Notes: a model not told the origin generated them from the letters alone. 64,000 nt of DNA from Hymenobacter sublimis (GCF_023101345.1 NZ_CP095848.1:2940001-3004000); one strand, 5' to 3'; shown: positions 45,795 through 56,179, counted from the first letter of the stretch. Numbers and translations are program-made.

Positions 45795-46298
45795 TTATTC
45801 CGTTTTGGCCGGCGCCTGCGACTTCAGCTTCTCAGCAATGGCCTGCTGCAGCTCGGGGAGGTGTTCCTGCATGCGCTTCTGGCCGATTTCCATGCCGGCG
45901 GCCATTAGCGCGGGCATTTTGGTAATGGTCTTACGGCCGGTCGGCGTCTGATAGAACTTGGTGAGTTCCTTTAGTTCTTTTTCGGTGAACTCGCGGGCGT
46001 AAAGCTGCACCATATCCTCCTTCATCGAAGGCCAGCTCATGTATTTGGTGAGGTAGGCGCGCATTTCCGGCTCCACGGCTTTCATGCCCGGGTTCTGCTC
46101 CAGCTGAGCGGCCAGCATCCGGTCAATGGTGGCCGACAGGTTTTTCTCGGAGTCAGTGGCCGCCAGTAGCTCCTCGGCGGCTTTGCGCTGCCCCGCTGAA
46201 ATGGCAGCGGCCGTACCCGTAGCCGAAGCGGTAGACTGCGCCTGCACCGCTGGAACTGCCAGGGCTAGCCCAGTCGCCAGAATCAATAGTTTCTTCAT
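45795..46298 (-). CDS. DUF2059-domain exported protein
   Basis: 167 residues. Signal peptide (MKKLLILATGLALAVPAVQA), then an all-helical DUF2059-type domain (ELLAATDSEKN... ELTKFYQTPTGRKTITKMPAL). Function unknown. The ATG at 46298 is chosen; a near -7 box TACCTCTG (46310-46303) lies four bases upstream. Confidence 0.85.
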   Translation of the reverse strand: MKKLLILATGLALAVPAVQAQSTASATGTAAAISAGQRKAAEELLAATDSEKNLSATIDRMLAAQLEQNPGMKAVEPEMRAYLTKYMSWPSMKEDMVQLYAREFTEKELKELTKFYQTPTGRKTITKMPALMAAGMEIGQKRMQEHLPELQQAIAEKLKSQAPAKTE

Positions 46299-46373
46299 AC
46301 TACAGAGGTACGAAATAGAAGTTAGAAGGATGACGCGCCGGTAGTAGGAGGCCACGGCCGGCATAACCCTACG

Positions 46374-47552
46374 CTACACTTTGATTATGATGTTGCGCCG
46401 GTACATCAGCCAGAGCACGACTAGCCATATGAGCATGCAGGCTATGGCCCCGGCCAGGGAGGCATTAACCGGGCTGAAGTAAGGCACGAAGAAGGTCTGG
46501 TACAGCCAGTCGCGCAGGCCGGTGGGCTGGCCGGTTGGGCCCGCCACCTTCACCATGTTCAGCAAGCGCGGAATCAGGCCCGAGAGGAAAAACACGGTAA
46601 TGGCATTCACGCCGTACACCAGCGGGGCCTTAATCCAGCGGCGGTAGCCCTGCACATCGGTCAGCCAGTACAGGCCCGCCAGCACGGCCAGGGCCAAGCC
46701 GCCAGCGTAGAGCACGTAGGAACTGGTCCAGAGGCTTTTGTTGATGGGAAACCAGCCGTTCCAGATTAGGCCCAGCACCGTGCAGGCCCCACCGGCCACA
46801 AACAGCCAGGCTACTTTGGTGGCGGGCTCTACCTCGCGGCGGCGCAGCCACTGCCCAGCCAGCATCCCCAGCAAACCGGTGCCAATGGCGGGCAAGGTGC
46901 TCAGCAGCCCCTCCGGGTCCCAGGTGCGGCTCTGTTTCCAGAGGTGAGCCTCCCCGAGCACCGTTCTATCAAGCCAGGCGCCCAGGTTGGTACCGGCCTC
47001 CAGGTTGGCGGGCCCGTAACCGGGCACGGGCACCAGTTGCAGCAGCACATTATAAAAGACGAGCACGAAGGCCAGCAGCCCAATTTGCTGGCGGCGCGAG
47101 GTTTTCAGGAACAGGATGCCGCACACCAAAAACACCACCGCAATGCGAGCCAGCACGCCCGGAATACGCACGGTGTCAAAATCAAACTTCGGAAACAAGG
47201 CCGAAAACAGCCCCAGTCCAAACAGAATAGCTGACCGTTTAAAAATACGCACCAGGGTGCGGCCGTGAGTTGCCGGCTGACGACGGGCCCCGTCCAGGGC
47301 ATACACAATGCTCACCCCAACGATGAACAGGAAGAAGGGAAAAATCAGGTCGGTGGGGGTGCAGCCGTGCCAGTGGGCGTGCTCCAGCGGAGCGTAGATG
47401 TGGCCCCAGTCGCCGGGGTTGTTCACCAGAATCATGGCCATGACCGTCAGGCCCCGAAACACGTCGAGGCTGACGAGGCGGCCGGGCTGGGACGCCTCCG
47501 CCAGGGGCATGGCGCCGGTGGTGTGGATAGCGGCCTGGGTAGTGGTTTGCAT
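46374..47552 (-). CDS. NagX-like acyltransferase (HGSNAT/DUF5009 family)
   Basis: 392 residues, polytopic with about ten membrane segments. RLVSLDVFRGLTVMAMILVN at the start, HAHWHGCTPTDLIFPFFLFI (catalytic-type histidine), and a final WLYQTFFVP are typical of heparan-alpha-glucosaminide N-acetyltransferase relatives. In bacteria such proteins are linked to amino-sugar or peptidoglycan recycling. Single gene. Confidence 0.87.
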   Translation of the reverse strand: MQTTTQAAIHTTGAMPLAEASQPGRLVSLDVFRGLTVMAMILVNNPGDWGHIYAPLEHAHWHGCTPTDLIFPFFLFIVGVSIVYALDGARRQPATHGRTLVRIFKRSAILFGLGLFSALFPKFDFDTVRIPGVLARIAVVFLVCGILFLKTSRRQQIGLLAFVLVFYNVLLQLVPVPGYGPANLEAGTNLGAWLDRTVLGEAHLWKQSRTWDPEGLLSTLPAIGTGLLGMLAGQWLRRREVEPATKVAWLFVAGGACTVLGLIWNGWFPINKSLWTSSYVLYAGGLALAVLAGLYWLTDVQGYRRWIKAPLVYGVNAITVFFLSGLIPRLLNMVKVAGPTGQPTGLRDWLYQTFFVPYFSPVNASLAGAIACMLIWLVVLWLMYRRNIIIKV

Positions 47553-47696
47553 AACGAGAAGCAGGGCAAAGTCGAAAAGCGCGGTTCCGCCACCGGTTCC
47601 AGGGTCGGGGCTGGCAGCTAACGGAGGCCGGGAAAGTTGGCGCTTTACTACCGGGATTCAAAACCAAATTGCGCCTTCAAAAAATACCATATATAG

Positions 47697-47727
47697 TTGC
47701 TTCACTACGTTGCATCCCGTAGTTTTA
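47697..47727 (+). promoter_or_regulatory. Candidate promoter of the SusC operon
   Basis: TTG (47697-47699), 20-base spacer, TAGTTTTA (47720-47727), one base from TAnnTTTG. The 5' leader to the ATG at 47954 would be about 220 bases. No anti-sigma or SARP-like gene is adjacent. Confidence 0.5.
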
Positions 47728-47953
47728 GCTTTCGCGCTTACGTTGGTCCCCTCTTTCGTACGCATTTCCGCCGCCCGCCTCTCCTACCCACCCTTTTTGT
47801 GCTGCCCGGCCAGACTCTGGCCCGCTGGATTTCTTTCCTTTCTTCCGGCATAACACTCCCATCATCTGGTCATAATCCAACTGCAACTCGGCTGCGTATC
47901 GAGTGCCGTTTCGTTCTGTTTCTCTCACTTTCTCACCTTCTTTTGCACTGCGT

Positions 47954-50900
47954 ATGAAAAGACGTTTATGGTCCGCCCCATTGGCCCTGGGGTTGATGCT
48001 GACCGCGCCCGTAGCGTGGGCCCAGCAGGCCACCGTGACCATGCAAGGCACCGTTACGGCCAGCAACGACCAACAGCCCCTGCCCGGCGTGAACGTGCTG
48101 GTAAAGGGCACCGCTATTGGCACCCAAACCAACGTTGATGGGCGCTACTCCCTCCCCAACGTGCCGGCTGGCAGCACCCTGGTCTTCAGCTTTATTGGCT
48201 ACAACAGTCAGGAATACAAGGTAGGCGCGGGCACCACGGCCAACATTACCCTGGCCCCCGACTCCAAAAGTCTGAACGAGGTAGTTGTAACGGCCTATGG
48301 CATCAAGCAGGAGCGGGCCGAGCTCAACTACAGCGCTCCGCAAGTGAAAGGTTCGGAACTGGTAGAAACCCGCCAGACCAACATCGTGAATGCCCTGCAG
48401 GGCAAAGTAGCGGGCGTAAGCATTACGTCTTCGGGCGGAGCACCGGGCGAGGGCGCGGCCATCGTAATTCGGGGCGGGAACTCCCTGGATGGCAACAACC
48501 AGCCCCTGTTCGTGATTGACGGCATCATCATGGATAACTCCTCGTTCACGGAAAGCACGGCCCCCGGTGGGGGCTCAGGCTTCAACGGGGTGCTGGGCCG
48601 CTCCCAGGCCAACCAGAACCGCGCCGGCGACCTAAACCCCGAGGACATTGCCTCCATGACGGTGCTCAAGGGTCCGGCCGCCGCCGCCATTTACGGACTG
48701 CGGGCCGCCAACGGGGCGGTTATCATCACCACCAAAAAAGGCACCTCCGGCCGTGCTACCATCAACTACCGCACGCAGTTTTCGGTGGATGAGGTGAGCC
48801 GCCTACCCAAACTTCAGGACCGTTACAAGCAGGGCAACCTGGGCTTGTTCGACGCCGGCACCCGGGGCTCCTGGGGCCCGGCCTTCCAGCCCGGCGAAAC
48901 GGTATACGACAACCTCGGCGACTTTTTCCAGAAGGGTAAGAGCTGGCAGCACTACCTCACCGTTTCGGGCGGTACTGACCGCAGCACCTTCCTGTTTTCG
49001 GGCTCACGCACCGATGTAAGCGGCGTGGCCCCCACCAGCCTCTACGATAAAACGACCCTGCGCCTGGCCGGCACGTCTAAAATGACGGAAAAGCTGTCCA
49101 TTACGGGCTCAGCCCAGTACCTCAATGCCGGCGGGCGCAACCCAGTGCAGGGCCCTGGCCTGTTCGGGGGGAGCGGGGGCTATCTGGTCAGCTTGCTGAA
49201 CTGGCCTCGCAACGATGACGCCCGGGTGTACCTCAACCCCGATGGTAGCCGCCGCCGCCTGCTGGGTTCCGCTACCGCCGCCACCGATGCCGACAACCCC
49301 TACTTCACCATTTACCGCAACCCCCAGACTACCCGCACCAACCGCTTTATCGGCAACGTGCAGGCCAACTTGGATTTGCTGAAGTGGCTGGGTGTGAGCT
49401 ACAACATCGGCACCGACTTCTACGTGCAGAAGGACCGCTCGGTGCGGGCCGTGGGCACTTCCCTGACGGGTAACCAGGACGGCGGTATTGCCGAAACCAC
49501 TACCCTCAACCGCCTGCTCAACTCCAACTTCCTGGTTACGCTCAAGCACGATTTCTCCGAGAACTTAGGGGGCTTCCTGGTGCTGGGCAATACGGTAGAA
49601 ATGAGCCGCAACGAGGCCACCGACAACCTGGGCCTGATTTTCCAGAACCCCAATCCGGTAGTACCCTCCATCAACAACACCGTCAATCGTAACACGCTTA
49701 TTACCAACACGGAGCGGCGACTGATCGGCAACTTTGCTCGTCTGAACATTAACTTGTTTCAGCAGGTGAACCTGGAAATGAACGGGCGCCTAGATCAGTC
49801 CTCAACCCTACCCCGGTTTGAGGAAAACAAGAACTTCGGCCGCCCCTTCGGCTACGGCTCAGTTTCGGCGGGCTGGCAGTTTACCAAGCTGCTGGGCCTC
49901 GACCAGAACCCCTGGCTGAACTACGGCAAGATTCGGGGCTCGATTTCGGAGGTGGGCAAAGACACTGGCCCCTACCGCGTTGATTCGCCCCTGGCCCAGG
50001 CCACTTACATTGGGGGCGGTTTCCGCAACGGCTTCTACGGCTCAAATCGGCAGCTGATACCGGAGCGTACCCGCGCGTATGAAGTAGGAATTGACCTGCA
50101 GTTTCTGCAAAACCGCCTGGGCCTGGAAGCCAACGTGTACCAGCAAATTACCCGCGACCAGCTGATTGCGCCCCGCGTGAGCCAGGCCACCGGCTTCATT
50201 TTGCAGTACATCAACGGCGGCACTGTGGAAAACAAGGGCCTGGAAGTGGCCCTGCGCGGCACGCCCGTTCAGAAGGAAGGCTTTACCTGGGATGTGGTGG
50301 CCAACTTCTACGCCAACCGCAACAAAGCCAACAAATTGCCCGGCTTCCTGACCGAAGTATACCAGTCGGACTCCTGGGTGATTGACGTGGCCCGCGGCGG
50401 TGCTTTCCCCGGCAAGCCCATTTCCTCAGTTAGTGCCCTGGATTACCAGCGCGCCCCCGATGGCCGCATCCTCATCAGCCCCACCACCGGCTACCCCCTA
50501 GTAAACACCAGCACCTTTGTGTACGCCGGCGACCGGGCCCCCGACTACACCGTGCAGGTAACCAATACGCTCACTTACAAAGACCTTTCCTTGTCTTTCC
50601 TCTGGGACTTCCGCAAGGGCGGCATGGTAGTAAACGGCAACGACTGGTTTGCTACTCGCACGGGCCTGAGCGAGCGGACTTTGGACCGTTACAAAACCGT
50701 CGTGTTTGATGGCGTAGTGGCCGGCCGAGCGGCCGATGGCAGCACCACCTACACCCCCAATACGCGGCAGGTGGAGCTTAACCAAACCTACTACCAGACC
50801 ATTCTGGGAGTTGTTGGAACCCCCTTCGTGGAGGATGGCTCCTGGACGCGCCTGCGCTACGCTACCCTGACCTACCGCCTGCCCGCTACACTGTTTACGA

Positions 50901-51094
50901 ACTCTACCTCGGTGCGCGGCGTGGAGCTGTCCGTGACGGGCCGCAACCTGCTGCTGTTCACTAAGTACCGCGGCGTTGACCCCGAAACGGCTTCGGCGGG
51001 CGCAGGTGTGCGCGGCGGCGGCTCCGGTGGCTTCGATTACGGCAGCATTCCCGGCACCCGCGGCGTGGATATGAGCGTGCGCGTGAATTTTTAG
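47954..51094 (+). CDS. SusC/RagA-family TonB-linked outer membrane protein
   Basis: 1046 residues. Signal peptide ending VAWAQ, CarboxypepD_reg-like domain (ATVTMQGTVTASNDQQPLPG), the SusC signature LNEVVVTAYG, plug domain with EDIASMTVLKGPAAAAIYG, and a large beta-barrel. It imports oligosaccharides or other oligomers with its SusD lid. The substrate cannot be told: the operon has no glycosidase. The ATG at 47954 starts the signal peptide. Confidence 0.93.
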   Translation: MKRRLWSAPLALGLMLTAPVAWAQQATVTMQGTVTASNDQQPLPGVNVLVKGTAIGTQTNVDGRYSLPNVPAGSTLVFSFIGYNSQEYKVGAGTTANITLAPDSKSLNEVVVTAYGIKQERAELNYSAPQVKGSELVETRQTNIVNALQGKVAGVSITSSGGAPGEGAAIVIRGGNSLDGNNQPLFVIDGIIMDNSSFTESTAPGGGSGFNGVLGRSQANQNRAGDLNPEDIASMTVLKGPAAAAIYGLRAANGAVIITTKKGTSGRATINYRTQFSVDEVSRLPKLQDRYKQGNLGLFDAGTRGSWGPAFQPGETVYDNLGDFFQKGKSWQHYLTVSGGTDRSTFLFSGSRTDVSGVAPTSLYDKTTLRLAGTSKMTEKLSITGSAQYLNAGGRNPVQGPGLFGGSGGYLVSLLNWPRNDDARVYLNPDGSRRRLLGSATAATDADNPYFTIYRNPQTTRTNRFIGNVQANLDLLKWLGVSYNIGTDFYVQKDRSVRAVGTSLTGNQDGGIAETTTLNRLLNSNFLVTLKHDFSENLGGFLVLGNTVEMSRNEATDNLGLIFQNPNPVVPSINNTVNRNTLITNTERRLIGNFARLNINLFQQVNLEMNGRLDQSSTLPRFEENKNFGRPFGYGSVSAGWQFTKLLGLDQNPWLNYGKIRGSISEVGKDTGPYRVDSPLAQATYIGGGFRNGFYGSNRQLIPERTRAYEVGIDLQFLQNRLGLEANVYQQITRDQLIAPRVSQATGFILQYINGGTVENKGLEVALRGTPVQKEGFTWDVVANFYANRNKANKLPGFLTEVYQSDSWVIDVARGGAFPGKPISSVSALDYQRAPDGRILISPTTGYPLVNTSTFVYAGDRAPDYTVQVTNTLTYKDLSLSFLWDFRKGGMVVNGNDWFATRTGLSERTLDRYKTVVFDGVVAGRAADGSTTYTPNTRQVELNQTYYQTILGVVGTPFVEDGSWTRLRYATLTYRLPATLFTNSTSVRGVELSVTGRNLLLFTKYRGVDPETASAGAGVRGGGSGGFDYGSIPGTRGVDMSVRVNF

Positions 51095-51196
51095 TGGCTT
51101 GTAGCGCTTAGTACCGAAAAGCTGGATGTGGCCTACTGCTGTAGCGGCCGGCCTAACGTTCAGCCCTACGCTACCCTACCTCAACAACTCAACTCA

Positions 51197-52762
51197 ATGA
51201 AAAAATACCTTCTCTTGCTAGGTCTGGCGCTGGGTGGAGGCTTGGGCCTCACCTCCTGCGAAAGTTTCCTGGACGTGAATACCGACCCCAACAACCCCAT
51301 TACGTCGACCCCGAACTTCCTGCTGCCCAGCATTATTTCGCAGGGCTTTCAAACGCAGATGTTCACCTCCCTGACGACTACCTACATTACCCAGTACACG
51401 GTGCGCAAAACGCCGGCCAGCAGCACCGACCAGTTTACGCTCAGCAACGCCAACAGCACCAATACCTTTAACTACACCTACTTTTACTCGGCGGGCACCA
51501 TCCCAACAATGACGGCGGCAGCTGAGCAGGAAGGCTCGCCCTACTACATTGGGGCCGGCAAGATTATGCTGGCCATGGACCTGGCCCACGCCACCGACAT
51601 GCTCGGCGACATTCCCTACACCGAGGCGTTTAAAGGGGCCCAGAACTACACCCCACAGTACGACCCGCAGGAGCAGATTTACCAGACCATCCTGACGCTC
51701 TGCGACGAGGGCATTGCCCTGATGCAGAAGCCGGCGGCAGAAAACTTCCGCCCCCTGTACGTGACCTCGCCCAGCGTTTCCGGCGACATTCTGTTCCGGG
51801 GCGACACGCAGAAGTGGATCCGGTTTGCCAACGGCTTGAAGGCCCGCCAGCTTAACCACTTAGTGAAGAAAAGCTCCTACAACCCCCAGCAGATTCTGGA
51901 CCTGGTAGGCAAGAGCATGACCAGCTCGGCCGACGACGCCCAGATTCAGTTTATCCAGGCTGTGGCCCCGCTTACGGCCACCACCAACATTTTCGGTACC
52001 ACGCGGAACAACTACGCTACGGCTACCTTCTCCACCAACATCATCAAGTACCTGAACGGCAACGTGGGCGGGGCCGCCTACCCCGGCGTGATTGACCCAC
52101 GCCTGCCCATTATGGCCACGGCCACCAGCACCGGCAACGACCCCGGCGTAGCCCAGGCGGCCACAGCCAACATTGTAAACGGCTTCACCGACTTCTACAG
52201 CTCCTGGTACGCCCGCGACCTGGGCTACTTCGAGGTGATGACCTTCCACGAGCTGAAGTTCATTGAGGCCGAAGCGGCGTTCCGGGCCGGCGACAAAGGC
52301 CGGGCCCTTAACGCGTACCGCGCGGGCATCCGGGCGCACATGCAGAAGATTGGGGTAGGCGGCTCGAACGGCAACCCGGCCGTGACCTTCCCGCTCATCA
52401 CCCAAGCCCAGATTGACGCCTACCTAGCCAGCGCGGCCGTGGCCCAGAATGAGGCCCAGCTGGATCTGAAGCGCATTATGGAGCAGAAGTACATTGCCAT
52501 GTTCCTGAACCCAGAGTCGTGGTCGGATTTGCGCCGCCTGGATTTCGACCCCGCTATTTACGTGAACCTGCGCTACCCCAACAACGCCAACGCCACGCTG
52601 GCGGGCAAAGCTGATTACAAGGACCGGTGGCCCCGCCGCATGCTGCCCGGCGCCACGGAGGTGCTGTATAATCCGCAAGCTGTAGCCAAGCTGTTCTCCG
52701 ATGTGCAGGCCACTTCCAACGACGATTACGTGAGCAAGCCCCTGTGGTGGGACCGTCCCTAA
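51197..52762 (+). CDS. SusD/RagB-family nutrient-binding lipoprotein
   Basis: 521 residues. Lipobox LTSC (Cys21) after MKKYLLLLGLAL; SFLDVNTDPNNP is the typical SusD N-terminus and the TPR-like helical body follows, with a C-terminal RRMLPG. It resembles the SusD-like_2 (PF12771) group. It lies 102 bases after SusC and forms the lid of that transporter. Confidence 0.92.
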   Translation: MKKYLLLLGLALGGGLGLTSCESFLDVNTDPNNPITSTPNFLLPSIISQGFQTQMFTSLTTTYITQYTVRKTPASSTDQFTLSNANSTNTFNYTYFYSAGTIPTMTAAAEQEGSPYYIGAGKIMLAMDLAHATDMLGDIPYTEAFKGAQNYTPQYDPQEQIYQTILTLCDEGIALMQKPAAENFRPLYVTSPSVSGDILFRGDTQKWIRFANGLKARQLNHLVKKSSYNPQQILDLVGKSMTSSADDAQIQFIQAVAPLTATTNIFGTTRNNYATATFSTNIIKYLNGNVGGAAYPGVIDPRLPIMATATSTGNDPGVAQAATANIVNGFTDFYSSWYARDLGYFEVMTFHELKFIEAEAAFRAGDKGRALNAYRAGIRAHMQKIGVGGSNGNPAVTFPLITQAQIDAYLASAAVAQNEAQLDLKRIMEQKYIAMFLNPESWSDLRRLDFDPAIYVNLRYPNNANATLAGKADYKDRWPRRMLPGATEVLYNPQAVAKLFSDVQATSNDDYVSKPLWWDRP

Positions 52763-52793
52763 TTCTCCTCCTCTATCTGTACTTCTCTTTCTG

Positions 52794-54065
52794 ATGACGA
52801 TATTTTCTGCTTTCACCTCTTCTTGGCGGCGCCTGCTGCCGGGCGCTTTCCTGGCCCTGGCAGGGCTAGCAACTGCCAGCTGCGAAAAAGAACCCTTCGA
52901 TGACCACTACCAAGTAGCGGCCGAGCCGGGCTTCGCGACAATTGCCACCCTGAGTTCCACCAAGTACGCCCCCGGCGAAACGGTGCCGCTGATCGTGGCT
53001 TACAACCCCTCGGATGATCTGAAAGATATTACGGTGTTTCAGGTGGTCAACCGGCAGGATTCGGCGGTAGTAGGCACCTACCCGGCCAACGGACAGCTCA
53101 ACCAATCCTCCCAGAACTTTACCCAGCAAGTACCCTACGTGGTGCCGACAACCCTGGCCAACAAGACGCCCGTGCGCGTGGATGTGACCATGAACTTCGC
53201 CAATGGCGGCAAGCGCATGCGCCGCTTTACTTACACGGTGGCAGCCACACCTACCCTGAAGTTTGGGACTACCCCTGCCACCTACCGCAACGGCTTAACC
53301 GCCACCGCTCAGGCCGAAGGCGATATTATTGGCTATTCGCTGGTGATTAACGAAGGCGGAATTGGAGTGCTGCCTACGCCGCCGGCTACCTCTACGGCTA
53401 CGCTTTTCAAGAACGTGGACAGCCTGGCCTACGGCTACCGCAACGCCGCGGGTCAGAGCTTCCGGCTGGGCGTAGTAGCGGCTCCTTCCAACGGGGCAGC
53501 CACCAACCGCACCGTGGACGTGCGCGTGCCAGTTCGCACGGCTGGTACTGCTATCCAGTTCGTATTCGTAGCTTTTGCCCAAACCCAGACCACGACCATC
53601 ATTTCAGCTCCGATTACCGTGGCGCAGCCTACTGCGTTTGCCAGCTTGAAAACCGGTCGCGTCAGCTTTGGCTCCAGTTCCTCCCCCGACTCGTTGGCGT
53701 TTAACCTGCGCACCGCCCTTAACGAGCCGGCGGCTAACCCGGTTACGGCCAAGGACCTGTTGGTTAGTGGTATTTCGGGCGGTACGGTTTCCTTGAGCGC
53801 CGCCAACGGCACCCGCTACTACAAGGTACCCGCCGCTACCCTAGCCACTGGCTTTTACAACACGGCCACTGCCAACACAGTCGGCAACCTGCTCTACCAA
53901 AACGCCACCGCTAACCTTGCCGACCTGGGCACGGTAGCTGTCAACGATGTGTACGCCGTGCGCGTACGGGGCACCGGCGAAATGATGCTCTTGCGCATTA
54001 CAGGCGTAAAACCCAGTACCGCTGGCTCCACAGGCCGCGTGAAGTTTGAGTACCGTACGCTGTAA
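52794..54065 (+). CDS. Third lipoprotein of the SusCD operon
   Basis: 423 residues. Lipobox ATASC (Cys30). The mature protein is rich in beta-strands and in Thr/Asn/Ala (for example KYAPGETVPLIVAYNPSDDL), suggesting two or more Ig-like domains as in SusE/SusF surface glycan-binding proteins. No sequence family is recognised with certainty. It starts 31 bases past SusD and precedes a terminator, so it belongs to the operon. Confidence 0.72.
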   Translation: MTIFSAFTSSWRRLLPGAFLALAGLATASCEKEPFDDHYQVAAEPGFATIATLSSTKYAPGETVPLIVAYNPSDDLKDITVFQVVNRQDSAVVGTYPANGQLNQSSQNFTQQVPYVVPTTLANKTPVRVDVTMNFANGGKRMRRFTYTVAATPTLKFGTTPATYRNGLTATAQAEGDIIGYSLVINEGGIGVLPTPPATSTATLFKNVDSLAYGYRNAAGQSFRLGVVAAPSNGAATNRTVDVRVPVRTAGTAIQFVFVAFAQTQTTTIISAPITVAQPTAFASLKTGRVSFGSSSSPDSLAFNLRTALNEPAANPVTAKDLLVSGISGGTVSLSAANGTRYYKVPAATLATGFYNTATANTVGNLLYQNATANLADLGTVAVNDVYAVRVRGTGEMMLLRITGVKPSTAGSTGRVKFEYRTL

Positions 54066-54088
54066 ATTTTCCGGCGTATTTATCTAAC

Positions 54089-54122
54089 AAAAAGGGAGGC
54101 CCGCACAGGCCTCCCTTTTTGT
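54089..54122 (+). terminator. Terminator after the SusCD operon
   Basis: AAAAAGGGAGGC(CCGCA)(CA)GCCTCCCTTTTT hairpin with T-run. Confidence 0.9.
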
Positions 54123-54173
54123 TTTACTTGCTGGCTTTCTTCCGGAAGCCGCTTACCCGCGGGAGATGCGTTG

Positions 54174-55952
54174 TTACCGCCGGCCGAATATGCGCTCAAA
54201 TAAGCCGCGGCGCTTGGGCTTGGTCTTGACTTTGACCTTAGTTGGTGAGTTGACTGTGGTGGTTGGGCGTGGGGCCGTGGGGCGCGGCGTAGGCCGGGTC
54301 GGGGGCATTGGGCTGGGGACAGGAGCCGGTGCGGCAGGCGACGGCGCGGATTCGGGCGGGGCCGTTTGGGCCACAATTACCTCGGTGGCGCGGCCGGTAG
54401 TGCGCACCGAGATAGGCCGACTTTCGTTGTGCAGGCGGTCGAAGGCGGTGAGATAGTAGGCGTAAGCGCGCCCGGAGCGGGCTGTAGTGTCTACAAAACT
54501 TAGCCTGCGGCCAGGCTGGGGCCGGAACACGGTGAGCAGATTGCGGGGGTCGTCGGGGGTAGGCGTCTGGTCGTCGGCGAAGCGGTAGAGGGCGTAGTAG
54601 GCGGCCTGGTCACCATCGGCGGCGGCAGGGCCGGGCTGCCAAGTCAGGGTGTTGGCGGCGGCCTCCGTCGCGACGATCAGGTTCTGGGCTGGGCGCGGGG
54701 GTACGGCATCAAGCCAGGGCATAGTGGGCACTAGAGCCGGGTAGCGAAATTCGTGCTGACGCAGCGAATCGGTAGTGTGCAGCACGTTGGCCATCAAGGA
54801 TTTCGAGCTAAAGAACACGCTGCCGCTTACCTCCGTGGGAAAGGTGCGGTTCAGGCGCACTTGCCGGGGCAGCTCGCGCGGGTTGCGCCATACGGTGTCC
54901 GACTTCGTGCTCTCCGACATGCGGTAGGCCCCGTGCCCGATGTAGAGGTGGCGGCCATTGCTGTTGCGGGCCCACCACTCCACCAGCACGGGGTACTGCG
55001 CCACCCGAAAGCCGGTGCTCCAGTACAGTTGGGGCAGCACGTAATCAACCCAGCCCTGACGCAGCCACTCCAGAGCATCGGCGTACAAGCCATCGTAGCC
55101 CTGAAAAGCCTTGGTGGCCGAGCCATTGGGGTCCGTGCTTTGATTGCGCCACACCCCGAAGGGCGAGATGCCGAACTTCACCCAGCGCTTGGTGTGATGA
55201 ATGGTGTCGTGCAGTTCGTGAATGAGGGTGTTCACATTCTGGCGGCGCCAGTCGGCCAGCTTAAGGCCGTCGGGGTTGAAGCGGGCAAAAGCGTCCTCAT
55301 CGTGAATTATCTGCCCGGCTTCGGGGTAGGGATAGAAGTAGTCGTCGAAGTGTACGCCATCGATATCATAGCGGCGCACTACGTCCAGAATCACCTCGCT
55401 GATGTAGTTGCGCACTTCGGGCAGGCCAGGGTTGTAAAGCAGCTTGCCGGAGTAGCGCAGAAACCACTCGGGGTGCTTGCGGTAAGGGTGGTTGGGGGCC
55501 AGCCGCCGCGTCACGGTGTCCATGGTGGCGCGGTAGGGATTAAACCAGGCGTGAAACTCCATGCCCCGGTTGTGGGCTTCCTCGATGAGGAAGGGCAAAG
55601 GGTCGTAGTAGGGCGCGGGTGCCTTGCCCTGCTGGCCCGTCAGCCACTTGCTCCAGGGCTCCAGGCTGCTCTGGTAGAAGGCGTCGGAAGCGGGGCGCAC
55701 CTGCACGAATAGGGCGTTGATGCCGCTACGCTGGTGGTCATCGAGCATGCGGCAGTACTCGCGGCGCTGCTGCTCGGGCGTGAGGCTGCGGGAGCTAGGC
55801 CAATCAATATTCTCCACGGTGGCAATCCAGACCCCGCGCAACTCGCGCTTGGGCGGCCCGTCGGCGGCACCAGCCGGCTGGCTGGCGACTAGGCAATACA
55901 CACTCAGAACTAGGGCAAACAGGAAACGGCCGGCGGCAAGTAATCGAAACAT
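54174..55952 (-). CDS. GHL10-family glycosyl hydrolase (DigH-like)
   Basis: 592 residues. Signal peptide, then the GHL10 (DUF187, PF02638) domain: RELRGVWIATVENIDWPS, GMEFHAWFNPYRA, DGVHFDDYFYPYPE and LPQLYWS. An FN3-like module follows (about 470-560), then a proline/threonine linker and a very basic tail (KVKVKTKPKRRGLFERIFG). In E. coli the family member DigH cleaves stem-peptide-free peptidoglycan strands. The ATG at 55952 begins the signal peptide. Confidence 0.85.
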   Translation of the reverse strand: MFRLLAAGRFLFALVLSVYCLVASQPAGAADGPPKRELRGVWIATVENIDWPSSRSLTPEQQRREYCRMLDDHQRSGINALFVQVRPASDAFYQSSLEPWSKWLTGQQGKAPAPYYDPLPFLIEEAHNRGMEFHAWFNPYRATMDTVTRRLAPNHPYRKHPEWFLRYSGKLLYNPGLPEVRNYISEVILDVVRRYDIDGVHFDDYFYPYPEAGQIIHDEDAFARFNPDGLKLADWRRQNVNTLIHELHDTIHHTKRWVKFGISPFGVWRNQSTDPNGSATKAFQGYDGLYADALEWLRQGWVDYVLPQLYWSTGFRVAQYPVLVEWWARNSNGRHLYIGHGAYRMSESTKSDTVWRNPRELPRQVRLNRTFPTEVSGSVFFSSKSLMANVLHTTDSLRQHEFRYPALVPTMPWLDAVPPRPAQNLIVATEAAANTLTWQPGPAAADGDQAAYYALYRFADDQTPTPDDPRNLLTVFRPQPGRRLSFVDTTARSGRAYAYYLTAFDRLHNESRPISVRTTGRATEVIVAQTAPPESAPSPAAPAPVPSPMPPTRPTPRPTAPRPTTTVNSPTKVKVKTKPKRRGLFERIFGRR

Positions 55953-56029
55953 CCCCGCGAAGTTACGAACGGTGAGTTGGTGAAATAGTGAAATGGTGAG
56001 TGAGTGAATGAGTAAGCCGGTAAATAAAT

Positions 56030-56142
56030 GGTACGTCATCCTGAGTGCAGCAAAGAACCTTCTCACGTCAGCACGACAGTCGTAACAACGACTCGTTTAT
56101 GCGTGAGAAGGTCTTTCGGTTACCGCTTCAGGATGACGTACC
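56030..56142. repeat. Palindromic interspersed element
   Basis: Arms GGTACGTCATCCTGA...CCTTCTCACG and their inverted copy (right arm 56102-56142), about 38-41 bases each with minor gaps, separated by ~35 bases. GTGA-rich (55971-56010) and TCAC-rich (56150-56180) low-complexity stretches flank it. Typical of a short non-autonomous interspersed palindrome; no coding sequence. Confidence 0.6.
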
Positions 56143-56179
56143 GGTATATGCTACTTCACTCACTCCCTCACTCCTTCAC

